The notes beneath the pieces are model-generated. The model saw only the letters and a program-made list of their open reading frames with translations. It was not told where the DNA came from and made no database searches. DNA of 64,000 nucleotides from Roseomonas haemaphysalidis. GTDB taxonomy: Bacteria > Pseudomonadota > Alphaproteobacteria > Acetobacterales > Acetobacteraceae. How positions within the stretch are numbered: the stretch's first letter is position 1; the number at the start of each line of letters is the position of its first letter. The position numbers were made by a program, and so were the translations under genes. Below, piece after piece: positions 43,872 to 52,359 of this stretch. Where the stretch lies: positions 1,905,001 through 1,969,000 of the forward strand of contig NZ_CP061177.1 in NCBI RefSeq assembly GCF_017355405.1, written 5' to 3'.

Positions 43872-45998
43872 TTGCCGCTGATCGCCATCATCGACGACCA
43901 GAGCACCAACCGCCGCATCTACAGCATGCTGGTCCGCTCCTGCGGGCCGGACATGGAGGTGCGCGACTTCGCGGACCCGCTGCTGGCGCTGGAATGGATG
44001 GCGTCGAGCCGCCCCGACCTGATCATCACGGACTACCGCATGCCTGGCATGGACGGTGCCGACATGGCGCAGGCCGTGCGCTCCATCCCGCACTGCCTGC
44101 ACACGCCGGTGATCGTGATCACCGCCTATGACGAGCCGAACTTCCGCCTGCGGGCGCTGGAAGCCGGCGCCAGCGACTTCGTGCAGACGCCGATCCGCCA
44201 TTCCGACTTCCAGGGCCGCGTGCGCGCCATGCTGGACGGCCAGGTGGCGCCGCCGCCGCCGCCGCTGCCCGTGCCGGAGGCGCCGCGCCCCGGCCTGCCG
44301 CCGGCCGCCTTTCCCCTGATGCAGGTGGACGGGCTGATGCAGGTGATCGGCACCATCCCGGCGCTGATCTCCGTGTCCGACCTGCAGGGCGTCTGCCAGT
44401 TCGCCAACGCCGCCTTCGCCAAGCATGTCGGGCTATCCGCCGCCGAATGCGTCGGCCGCCCGGTGGTGGAGCTGATCCGCGACCAGGAAGGCCGGCGCGT
44501 GGCGCTGAACCGCCTGGTGATGGAGCGCGGCGAACAGCTGCCGAGCTACGAGGAAAGCGTGGCCGACCCGGACGGCGTGCCGCTGACGCTGCTCACCACC
44601 AAGTCGCCGCTGCGCGACGCCGAGGGCGCGGTGGTCGCCATCCTGACCACCTCCATCGACATCACCGACCAGAAGAACGCGCAGTGGCACCTGCAGCACC
44701 TGGCCGGGCATGACGCGCTGACCGGCCTGCCCAACCGCTCGCTGCTGACGCGGCGGATCGAGAGCAGCCTGGCCCAGGCGGCCCAGGCGGGGGAGCAGGG
44801 GGCGCTGCTGTTTCTCGACCTCGACCACTTCAAGACCGTGAACGACTCCCTCGGCCACGTGTTCGGCGACCAGCTGCTGGTGGCCGTGGCCCGCATCCTG
44901 CGCGACAACGTCGGCCCGCGCGACACCGTGGCCCGCCTGGGCGGCGACGAGTTCGCCATCCTGCAGGAAGGCATCAACGGGCCGGGCGACGCGGCGGCGC
45001 TGGCCGGGCAGATCGGCCACGCGCTGAGCCAGCCGCTGAACCTGCGCGGGCACAGCATCAACATCAGCTCGTCCATCGGCATCACCATGTTTCCGCAGGA
45101 CGCCAACGGCAGCGACGAGCTGTTGAAGAACGCCGACCTCGCGATGTACGGCGCCAAGGCCGAGGGCCGGCACGGCCACCGCTTCTTTTCCATCGAGCAG
45201 CGCCGCAAGGTGGAACACGCCCAGTCGCTGGACACGGGGCTGCGCGAAGGGCTGCGGGCCAACGAGTTCCTGCTGCACTACCAGCCGCAGTTCCACCTGG
45301 GGAGCGGCCGCGCCACCAGCGTCGAGGCGCTGATCCGCTGGCAGCGCCCGGGCCACGGGCTGGTTTCCCCCGGCACCTTTCTGCGCGCGGCCGAGGACAG
45401 CGGCTTTATCGTGCAGATCACCGAATGGGTGGTGCGCCAGGCCTGCGCGCAGATGCGCGCCTGGATGCAGCGCGGCATCGCGCCCGACCGGGTGGCGATC
45501 AACGTCTCGCCCACGCTGTTCCGCCGCCTCGACATGCACCGGCTGGTGACGGAAGCCGCCCGCACCGCCGGCGTGCCGCTGTCCATGCTGGAGCTGGAGC
45601 TGACCGAGGGGGTGATGATGGACCGCTCGGCCGCCACGCTGGAAACGCTGCACGCCCTGCGGCGCGACGGCGTCAGCCTGGCGCTAGACGACTTCGGCAC
45701 CGGCTTCTCCTCGCTCGACTACCTGCGGCGCTTCAAGGTCAACCGCATCAAGATCGACCAGTCCTTCGTGCGCAACCTGCCGCAGAACGGGGAGGACGCG
45801 TCCATCGTGCGCACCATCATCGGCCTGACCCACGGGCTCGGCCTCCTGGTGGTGGCCGAGGGGGTGGAAACACAGGAGGCGCTGGACTTCCTCCGGGCCG
45901 AGGGTTGCGACGAGGTGCAGGGCTTCCACCTCGGCCGCCCCTGCGGCCCGGACGACTGCGCGCAGAATTTCCTTGTCCTGCGCCGGGCCGCCGGCTAG
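43872..45998 (+). CDS. REC-PAS-GGDEF-EAL c-di-GMP response regulator, partner of the RpfC-type kinase
   Basis: A 708-residue cytoplasmic regulator. The receiver has D54 in LIITDYRMPGMDG, then a PAS domain (about 155-270; MQVIGTIPALISVSDLQGVCQF), a GGDEF domain with intact GGDEF near 357, and an EAL domain (SVEALIRWQRPG, LALDDFGTGFSSLDYL, ITEWVVRQAC). Both cyclase and phosphodiesterase motifs look usable; no RxxD inhibition site precedes GGDEF. I chose the TTG at 43872, eight bases after GGAG, because it puts the receiver Asp at 54; ATG at 43830 is the alternative. It lies 63 bases before the RpfC-type kinase. Confidence 0.88.
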   Translation: MPLIAIIDDQSTNRRIYSMLVRSCGPDMEVRDFADPLLALEWMASSRPDLIITDYRMPGMDGADMAQAVRSIPHCLHTPVIVITAYDEPNFRLRALEAGASDFVQTPIRHSDFQGRVRAMLDGQVAPPPPPLPVPEAPRPGLPPAAFPLMQVDGLMQVIGTIPALISVSDLQGVCQFANAAFAKHVGLSAAECVGRPVVELIRDQEGRRVALNRLVMERGEQLPSYEESVADPDGVPLTLLTTKSPLRDAEGAVVAILTTSIDITDQKNAQWHLQHLAGHDALTGLPNRSLLTRRIESSLAQAAQAGEQGALLFLDLDHFKTVNDSLGHVFGDQLLVAVARILRDNVGPRDTVARLGGDEFAILQEGINGPGDAAALAGQIGHALSQPLNLRGHSINISSSIGITMFPQDANGSDELLKNADLAMYGAKAEGRHGHRFFSIEQRRKVEHAQSLDTGLREGLRANEFLLHYQPQFHLGSGRATSVEALIRWQRPGHGLVSPGTFLRAAEDSGFIVQITEWVVRQACAQMRAWMQRGIAPDRVAINVSPTLFRRLDMHRLVTEAARTAGVPLSMLELELTEGVMMDRSAATLETLHALRRDGVSLALDDFGTGFSSLDYLRRFKVNRIKIDQSFVRNLPQNGEDASIVRTIIGLTHGLGLLVVAEGVETQEALDFLRAEGCDEVQGFHLGRPCGPDDCAQNFLVLRRAAG

Positions 45999-46061
45999 CG
46001 CCGGAGGGTTCGGGCAAGGCCTGGCACCAGAGCCGGGCCGCCTGGCGGGATATCTGGTGCG

Positions 46062-48542
46062 ATGCTGAGGAAAGCCGTTCAGCGGTTCGCGGCGCGCCTG
46101 CGGGCGCGGCCCGACAAGGAACACGAGATCACCCTCAACCGGCTGGTGATCGCGCTGGTCGTCGGCTTCTACCTGTTCCTGCTGCTGCCGGCCGACCCGG
46201 CGCTGGACACCGCGCGCCTGCTGTGCGCCGCCTTCGTGCTGGGCGCCATCGGCCTGTCCGCGCATCTGGCGTGGCGGCCCGGCGTGTCCGTGCCGCGGCG
46301 CATCTGCGGCATGCTGCTGGACCTCGGCGTGCTCACCGCCGGCATGGCCGTGGCGGCGCCGGTGATCGCGGCGCTGTACCCGCTCTACCTGTGGGTGATC
46401 CTGGGCTACGGCTTCCGCTACGGGCTGCGCTACCTGTTCGCGGCGGCGGGGCTGTCGGTCGGGCTGTTCGGCGGCATCGTCCACCTGACGGACTACTGGC
46501 AGCAGAACTACCCGCTCGGCATCGGGCTGCTGCTGGGGCTGGTGATCCTGCCGCTCTACGCCGCCAGCCTGGTGCGCAAGCTGTCCCACGCGCGCGACGT
46601 GGCCCAGCAGGCCAACGAGGCCAAGAGCCTGTTTCTGGCCAGCGTCAGCCACGAGCTGCGCACGCCGCTCAACGCCGTCAGCGGCATGAGCGACCTGTTG
46701 CGCAATTCCGGCCTGAACCCGGCGCAGCTCGACATGCTGCGCACCATCCGCGCCTCCACCGGCCGGCTGGTGTCGCTGATCGACGACCTGCTCAACGTGT
46801 CGCGCATCGATGCCGGCCACGTGACCTTCGAGGCGACGCTGCTGGACCCGGTGGAGGTGCTGCGCGACACCATGCGGCTGGTGGCGCCGCAGGCGCTGGA
46901 AAAGGGCCTGCGGCTGTACCTGCACGTGACGCCGCGCACCGCCCGCGCCGTGCTGGCCGACCGCCGGCGGCTGGGCGAGATCACGCTGAACCTGCTGGCC
47001 AACGCCGTGAAGTTCACCCGCCAGGGCGCCGTCACCGTGTTGCTGGACGTGGAGGACGGCGGCGCGCAGCGCGGCCCCGTGCTGCGGGTGGAGGTGGAGG
47101 ACACCGGCATCGGCATCGCGCCCGCCGCGCAGGAGCGGATCTTCGACACCTTCACCCAGGCCGACAAGACCATCGCCAACGACTTCGGCGGCACCGGGCT
47201 CGGCCTCGCCATCTCGCGCCGGCTGGTGCGGCTGCAGGGCGGCGACATCGGCGTGCGCAGCCAGCCGGGGCGGGGCAGCACCTTCTGGTTCACCCTGCCG
47301 GCACCGCTGGGCGCCGCGCCGGCGCTGCCGATCGGGCGCTGGCACGTGGTGCTGCAGGGCATGGAGCCGGAGGACCGGGCTGCCGTCGGCGCCGTGCTGG
47401 CGGCGGAGGGGCTGGAATTCACCGAAACGAATTGGGGCACACCGCTGCCGCCATCCCTGCCGCGCGACGTGGTATTGATGCGCTCCGCCGCGCCGCCCGC
47501 CACCAACGAACCCGAGGAAGACTCCGCCGACATGCCGCTGCTGCTCGTTGAATCCCGCAGAAACGGAGCCGAGCTTCCGGGGCTGCCGGCGGCCGGCCAG
47601 CGCGGCCGCGCCTTCGCCACCCTGGCCGCGTCCCGCCTGCGGGCCGAGCTGCCGGCGGCATTCCGCGCGCTGACCACGGCGCGCCAGGCCGCCAACGACG
47701 ACGACGTGCCGATGATCCGCCGGCGGGACAACGGCCGGCGCATCCTGGTGGTGGACGACAACCAGGTGAACCGCATGGTCATCTCGCGCATCCTGGAAGC
47801 GGGCGGCCACCACGTGACGCTCGCCAGCGACGGCGAGCAGGCGCTGGACCGGCTGGAGGATGGCGCCTTCGACCTGGTGGCGATGGACCTCAACATGCCG
47901 GTGATGGACGGGATCGAGGCCACCAAGCTGTACCGCATGGCCTCGCTCGACCGCCCGCACCTGCCGATCGTGGCGCTGACCGCCGATGCCACCGCCTATG
48001 CGCGGGAGCGGGCGCTGGACGCCGGGATGGATGCCTGCGTCACCAAGCCGGTGGACGCCGTGGCGCTGCTGGAGCTGGTGGACAGCCTGGTGGAAGGCCG
48101 CCCCGCCGTGCTGCCCCGGGTGGTGGTGGCGCCGGCCCCGCCGCCGCCGGCCGCCGCCGCGCCGCAGCGCGCCGCCGGCGTGCTGAACCTGCGCATGCTG
48201 GACGACCTGATGCTGCTGGGCGGCAGCGAGTTCGTGTCGGACGTGATCGCCACCTTCATCAGCGACTCCGCCCGGCACCTGCAGGCCCTGCAGCAGGACG
48301 CCGTGCGGGTCGATGCGCGGGCGTTCCGCGATAGCCTGCACGCGCTCCGCTCCGTCGCCTCCAATGTCGGCGCCGTGGCGCTGGCGGACCTGTGCGGCAC
48401 CTGGCAGGGGATCGAGGCCCCCGCCATCCAGGCCAACGGCCCGCAGATGACCGAACAGGTGAGCGAGGCGGTGCAGGCGGCGCGGGCGGCGCTGCTGCGC
48501 TGGCAGTCGCCGCCCCCGGTGCTGGTGTCCCGCAGCGGCTGA
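46062..48542 (+). CDS. RpfC-type hybrid sensor kinase (DSF receptor candidate)
   Basis: An 826-residue inner-membrane sensor. A short N-terminal segment (about 1-24, ending RPDKEHEITL) precedes five or six transmembrane helices (25-170), then HisKA with H197 (SHELRTPLNAV), an HATPase (NLLANAVKFTRQG, DTGIGIAP, GTGLGLAISRRLV), a receiver with D609 (AMDLNMPVMDG) and a C-terminal Hpt domain with H760 (DSLHALRSVASNVGA). This order and the N-terminus match RpfC of xanthomonads, whose N-terminus binds the fatty-acid signal DSF. A convergent rpfF-like gene starts 40 bases beyond. Assignment as DSF receptor is inference from architecture and context. Confidence 0.83.
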   Translation: MLRKAVQRFAARLRARPDKEHEITLNRLVIALVVGFYLFLLLPADPALDTARLLCAAFVLGAIGLSAHLAWRPGVSVPRRICGMLLDLGVLTAGMAVAAPVIAALYPLYLWVILGYGFRYGLRYLFAAAGLSVGLFGGIVHLTDYWQQNYPLGIGLLLGLVILPLYAASLVRKLSHARDVAQQANEAKSLFLASVSHELRTPLNAVSGMSDLLRNSGLNPAQLDMLRTIRASTGRLVSLIDDLLNVSRIDAGHVTFEATLLDPVEVLRDTMRLVAPQALEKGLRLYLHVTPRTARAVLADRRRLGEITLNLLANAVKFTRQGAVTVLLDVEDGGAQRGPVLRVEVEDTGIGIAPAAQERIFDTFTQADKTIANDFGGTGLGLAISRRLVRLQGGDIGVRSQPGRGSTFWFTLPAPLGAAPALPIGRWHVVLQGMEPEDRAAVGAVLAAEGLEFTETNWGTPLPPSLPRDVVLMRSAAPPATNEPEEDSADMPLLLVESRRNGAELPGLPAAGQRGRAFATLAASRLRAELPAAFRALTTARQAANDDDVPMIRRRDNGRRILVVDDNQVNRMVISRILEAGGHHVTLASDGEQALDRLEDGAFDLVAMDLNMPVMDGIEATKLYRMASLDRPHLPIVALTADATAYARERALDAGMDACVTKPVDAVALLELVDSLVEGRPAVLPRVVVAPAPPPPAAAAPQRAAGVLNLRMLDDLMLLGGSEFVSDVIATFISDSARHLQALQQDAVRVDARAFRDSLHALRSVASNVGAVALADLCGTWQGIEAPAIQANGPQMTEQVSEAVQAARAALLRWQSPPPVLVSRSG

Positions 48543-48581
48543 GCGGCCCGCGCCCAGCCGTGCCACGGGTGCCGCCGCCGT

Positions 48582-49532
48582 TCATTCGGCGGCCATGATC
48601 ATGCTGGACGACCGGTCGCGCCGCCGGTCCTGCGCCGCCGCCAGCCGCTCCATCTTGCGCAGGTCGGGCGCTTCCAGCCGCATTGCGGTGTCCACCCACA
48701 CGTCCACGATGTCGCGCAGTTCCTGCAGCGTGACGGGGGTGGCCAGGTTGCGCGCCTTGTGCACGGCGGCCATGGAGACATGGCGGCGGCCCTGCTTGCG
48801 GATCCAGGCCTGCAGCTCGGACACGCCCTGGCCCGGGGTCAGCAGCAGGTCCACCAGCCCGATCTCATGCAGTTCCTCGGCGGTGTAGATGCGGCCGCTC
48901 ATGATCATGCGCTCGGCCTGCACGGCACCGATGCGGCGGGCGATCAGGCTATAGGCGCCCATGCCGGGGAACAGGTTGAACAGCACCTCCGGCAGGCCGA
49001 ACTTGGTGCCGCGCTCGGCCGCGATCATGCCGCAGGACAGCGCCGTCTCGAAGCCGCCGCCCAGCGCGTCGCCCTGCACCAGCGCGATGGTGACCAGCGG
49101 CTGGTGATAGCAGGTGAGGTTGTTGTGCACGACCTCCACGCAGCGGTAGGCGTATTGCTGCAGCAGCGAACGATGCCCCTGGCGGACGGATTCCGCGAAC
49201 AGCCGCAGGTCGCCGCCCAGGTTGAACACGCCCGGGATGTTGGACGCGACCACGAAATGGTCGAAGGGGCGGGACTCATCGTTGGCGCCGGCCATCCAGC
49301 GGGTCAGGTCGGACTGCATGGTGCTCAGGTCGCGCAGCACGCTGGGGGACACGCAGGGGCGGCCGGTGGGCTGCAGGTTGCACCAGAAGGTGCGCTCGGC
49401 ACTGTCCAGGTGAACGCTGATATCCGTGAAGTTGCGGTCGAATACCTGAGTCGGCGCCAATGCGCGCGAGTGATTGACAGAAGACGCCGCAGTGGCTTCA
49501 GAAACGGCGAAGAAGGGGGGGATTTGCGTCAT
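48582..49532 (-). CDS. rpfF: RpfF-type DSF synthase (crotonase fold)
   Basis: A 316-residue crotonase-fold enzyme matching RpfF, which makes cis-2-unsaturated fatty-acid signals from acyl-ACP by dehydration and thioester cleavage. NIPGVFNLGGDLRLFAE, ALVQGDALGGGFETALSC and GLPEVLFNLFPGMGAYSLIARR are RpfF signatures. The catalytic glutamates are E162 (GGGFE) and E182 (LPEVLFN), 20 residues apart as E141/E161 in Xanthomonas RpfF. I chose the ATG at 49532, seven bases after GGAG. Ordinary enoyl-CoA hydratases are shorter and lack the GMGAYS stretch. It is convergent with the RpfC-type kinase gene. Confidence 0.87.
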   Translation of the reverse strand: MTQIPPFFAVSEATAASSVNHSRALAPTQVFDRNFTDISVHLDSAERTFWCNLQPTGRPCVSPSVLRDLSTMQSDLTRWMAGANDESRPFDHFVVASNIPGVFNLGGDLRLFAESVRQGHRSLLQQYAYRCVEVVHNNLTCYHQPLVTIALVQGDALGGGFETALSCGMIAAERGTKFGLPEVLFNLFPGMGAYSLIARRIGAVQAERMIMSGRIYTAEELHEIGLVDLLLTPGQGVSELQAWIRKQGRRHVSMAAVHKARNLATPVTLQELRDIVDVWVDTAMRLEAPDLRKMERLAAAQDRRRDRSSSMIMAAE

Positions 49533-49909
49533 AGGAAATCTCCGTTGCATGGCGGTCGTTTCGACACGGACGCGAAATGCGTCTTTGCCCGCCAGGCACA
49601 GATGATATTCTTTTTTCAGCCGAACATTATCATTGGCAAATCAATGCCCCGCAGATTCAGCTTTCTTGTGCGAATCGACACCGAATCGTCTCAATAACAA
49701 AACGGAGTCCACGCAGCGGATTCGTTGATAACCAAAGAATTAACGCCGTCTATGCGAAAAACCGCGGGTTGCATGCAACCGATGCAAACCCGATTCGGCG
49801 CCAAGCCGCCCGGCCTCGCGCTGATGCGAAACGCCGGCAGGTTTACAGGCCAGGGACGGAGGGGGCGGGGAGGGGGCGGCGGCCGGTCGCCGCCGCCCCT
49901 TTGTCCGGC
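49533..49909 (-). promoter_or_regulatory. AT-rich regulatory region upstream of rpfF, with a 14-bp palindrome
   Basis: These 377 bases hold no supported gene and are clearly richer in A and T than the neighbours (about 49600-49770), as expected of the rpfF promoter. A perfect palindrome GGTTGCATGCAACC lies at 49767-49780, about 240 bases upstream of the rpfF start, and could be an operator. The right end borders the stop of the binding-protein gene. I could not fix a convincing -35/-10 pair. Confidence 0.5.
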
Positions 49910-51532
49910 TCAGCGCGGGGCGCGCCGGATGTTCCACAGCACGGGGAAGCCGAAGTCGACCACCCCCTGCAGCTCGCGCCGCCACGCGGCGGGGCTGGAG
50001 AACTGCCCGGTGAGCGGGAAGTTCACGTTGAGCAGCGCCTGGCGGTTGATGTCGGCCATGATGGCCCGGCGGCGCTCCGGGTCGGCTTCCGCCTCGAAGC
50101 GCCGCAGCAGGGGCGTCATCGCCTCGTCGCAATACAGCCAGGGCGCCGTGCCGGTGCAGTTGTAGCCGATGCCCACGTTGCTGAGCGGGTCCGACATGTC
50201 GAAGCCCGTGTAGATCACCGGCACCGCGCTCCAGCCGCCGCGCTCCACCGGCTCGCGGCTCAGCCACCGCTGCGCCGCCGTGGCCCAGTCGAGCGTCTGC
50301 TGGTCCACGTTCAGGCCGATCCGCTTCATGCGGTCGGCCACCACCATGGCCATGGGGTTGATCAGCGCGGAATCCGCCGGGTGCAGCAGCACCACCCGCT
50401 CGTTGTTGTAGCCGGAGTCCCGCAGCATCTGCCGCGCCCGCTCCAGGCTCTGGTCGCGCAGGGCCTCGCCGCCCGCCTCGCTGCTGTAGCGCGTGCCGCA
50501 CAGGGTCATGGACTGGCAGCTCGGCAGGAACATGCCGTCCGGCAGCCCGTGCACCGCCACGATCTCCGACTGGTCCAGCGCCATCTGCAGCGCCTGGCGC
50601 ACCTTCAGGTTGTTGAAGGGTGGCTGCGCGTGGTTCAGCGCCACCCCGCCCATGATCTGCGCGATGCCGCCGGGCTTGGCGATCACCAGGTTGCGGTCGC
50701 GCGACAGCACCGGCAGGAAGTCCAGCGGCGCGTATTCCAGGTAGTCCACCTCGCCGTTCTGCAAGGCCGCGGCGCGCGTCGCGGGGTCGGAGATGTTGAT
50801 CATCTCCGCCCGCTCGATGAACACCGCCTTGCCGCCGGCCAGCCCGTCCGCCGGCTCGTCGCGCGGCTTGTAGCGGGGGTTGCGGCGGAAGGTGGCGCGC
50901 TCGCCCGGCACCCACTGGTCGGCCTGGAACAGGAAGGGGCCGGAGCCCATGATCTCCTTGACCGCTTCCGTCGGCGGCGTGCTGCCGGCGATGCGCGCCG
51001 GCATCATGAAGGGCACGTGCACGCTGGGCTTGGCCAGGGCATCCAGCACGCCCCCGAAGGGCCGGGACAGTTGCAGCACGAAGCGGTCCGGCGCCTCGGC
51101 CCGCAGTTCCTTTGTCGCGGCCAGCAGGCGGCGCCCGGAGGAATCCCGCCCGCCCCAGCGGCGGAGGGAGGCGACGCAGTCCTCCGCCGTCACGGGCGTG
51201 CCGTCGTGCCATTCCAGGCCGGGGCGCAGCGTGAAGGTATAGGTCAGCCCATCGTCGCTGACCGTCCAGCCTTGCAGCATCTGCGGCCGGATCTCGCCCT
51301 TGCCGTCCAGCGCCACCAGGGTGTCGAACACCATGTAGGCGAAGTTGCGCGTGACAAAGGAGGTGCCGACGATCGGGTCCAGCACCTGCAGCCCGACATT
51401 GACCACCAGCCGGAGCGGCCGCTCGGCCGGCTGCGCGCCGGCGGCACCGAGCCCGGCGCCCAGCAGCGCCGCCGCCAGCACCCCGCGCCGCAGCCAGCGG
51501 CCGGGGCGGGCCATCACGTCACTTCGCTTCAT
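49910..51532 (-). CDS. ABC transporter substrate-binding protein, family 5
   Basis: A 540-residue periplasmic binding protein, last gene of the IclR-controlled operon. The signal includes ARPGRWLRRGVLAAALLGAG and ends near GAAGA-QP. LTYTFTLRPGLEWHDGTPVTAEDCV is the family 5 signature; FNNLKVRQALQMALDQSEIV and ERARQMLRDSGYNNE follow. The ATG at 51532 overlaps the deacetylase stop by 14 bases; an ATG at 51514 is possible. No permease genes are present, so it must share a transporter. It is a distant paralogue of the protein at 40870. Confidence 0.87.
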   Translation of the reverse strand: MKRSDVMARPGRWLRRGVLAAALLGAGLGAAGAQPAERPLRLVVNVGLQVLDPIVGTSFVTRNFAYMVFDTLVALDGKGEIRPQMLQGWTVSDDGLTYTFTLRPGLEWHDGTPVTAEDCVASLRRWGGRDSSGRRLLAATKELRAEAPDRFVLQLSRPFGGVLDALAKPSVHVPFMMPARIAGSTPPTEAVKEIMGSGPFLFQADQWVPGERATFRRNPRYKPRDEPADGLAGGKAVFIERAEMINISDPATRAAALQNGEVDYLEYAPLDFLPVLSRDRNLVIAKPGGIAQIMGGVALNHAQPPFNNLKVRQALQMALDQSEIVAVHGLPDGMFLPSCQSMTLCGTRYSSEAGGEALRDQSLERARQMLRDSGYNNERVVLLHPADSALINPMAMVVADRMKRIGLNVDQQTLDWATAAQRWLSREPVERGGWSAVPVIYTGFDMSDPLSNVGIGYNCTGTAPWLYCDEAMTPLLRRFEAEADPERRRAIMADINRQALLNVNFPLTGQFSSPAAWRRELQGVVDFGFPVLWNIRRAPR

Positions 51533-52349
51533 GGGCGGCGCTCCAGGCCTCGGCCACCTCGGCACCGGTGGCGAACCAGACATCGGGAAAGGTCTTGATC
51601 CACTGGATCATCTCGCGCAGCAGCGCGACGCGCCCGGGGCGGCCGCTGATCTGCGGGTGCATCACCAGGTTGTACAGCCCGCCCCAGCGGTAGATCTCGC
51701 GGAACTCGTCCTGGAAGATCTCGCGCAGGTGGCTGTTGGGAAAGATCGGCCGCGGGCTCTTGATGGAGAACAGCGCGTGCGGCGCGTCGTCCAGGCTCCA
51801 GTGCCAGGGCAGCTCGATCGGCCCGCGCCCGCCATCCGGCAGCTCCAGCCGGTAGGGGTTGATGTCGGACATCAGCGAGCTGTCGTAGAGAAAGCCGTGC
51901 TTCTGCAGCAGCCCCACCATGCTGTCGCTGCTTTCGCCGGCGGGCGAGCGGTAGCCGCGCGGCGTCACGCCCAGCACGCGCTTCAGCGCGTCCAGGCCCT
52001 TTTCCATCTCCTCGACCTCCTTGTCCGGGAAGTCGGGGTCGATCCAGTTGTGGGAATAGGAGTGGTGCGCCACCTCGTGGCCACCGCGCAGGATCATCTC
52101 GCCACGGCTGGCATGGTTCTCCACCGTCCAGCCGGGCACGAAGAAGGTGGCCTTGACCTCCTCCTCCGCCAGGGTTTCCAGGATCTTGGGCACCGCCACC
52201 CGGGCGCCGTAGACGCCCTGGGACAGGATGCCGGGGCGGCGCGCATTGGCCGGGTCGCGCGACAGCCACAGCGTTTCCGCGTCGAAGTCGAAGGTCAGCA
52301 TCACGGCGACGCGGGCGCCGTTGGGCCAGTTCACTCGCATGTCGATCAA
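51519..52349 (-). CDS. Polysaccharide deacetylase-fold hydrolase
   Basis: A 276-residue NodB/PuuE-type carbohydrate-esterase-fold protein. The metal and acid site is visible as TFDFDAETLW (catalytic and metal Asp) and the HHSYSHNWIDP His motif, with GYRSPAGESS and the late NLVMHPQISGRPGR. It has no signal peptide, so it acts in the cytoplasm. Members of this group with a neighbouring ABC binding protein and dehydrogenases tend to act on amides or imides rather than polysaccharides, but that is inference. It lies ten bases after the SDR gene upstream. Confidence 0.85.
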   Translation of the reverse strand: MIDMRVNWPNGARVAVMLTFDFDAETLWLSRDPANARRPGILSQGVYGARVAVPKILETLAEEEVKATFFVPGWTVENHASRGEMILRGGHEVAHHSYSHNWIDPDFPDKEVEEMEKGLDALKRVLGVTPRGYRSPAGESSDSMVGLLQKHGFLYDSSLMSDINPYRLELPDGGRGPIELPWHWSLDDAPHALFSIKSPRPIFPNSHLREIFQDEFREIYRWGGLYNLVMHPQISGRPGRVALLREMIQWIKTFPDVWFATGAEVAEAWSAAHEAK

Positions 52350-52359
52350 GCTGTGTTCC

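Noticed and set aside
45684..48566. 960-codon minus-strand frame over the RpfC-type kinase
   Set aside because: Same compositional shadow; no domain, and the plus strand shows all kinase motifs.
48582..49532. Ordinary enoyl-CoA hydratase of fatty-acid oxidation
   Set aside because: The protein has RpfF-specific stretches (ALVQGDALGGGFE, LPEVLFNLFPGMGAYS), is longer than usual hydratases and sits beside an RpfC-type kinase; no other beta-oxidation gene is near.
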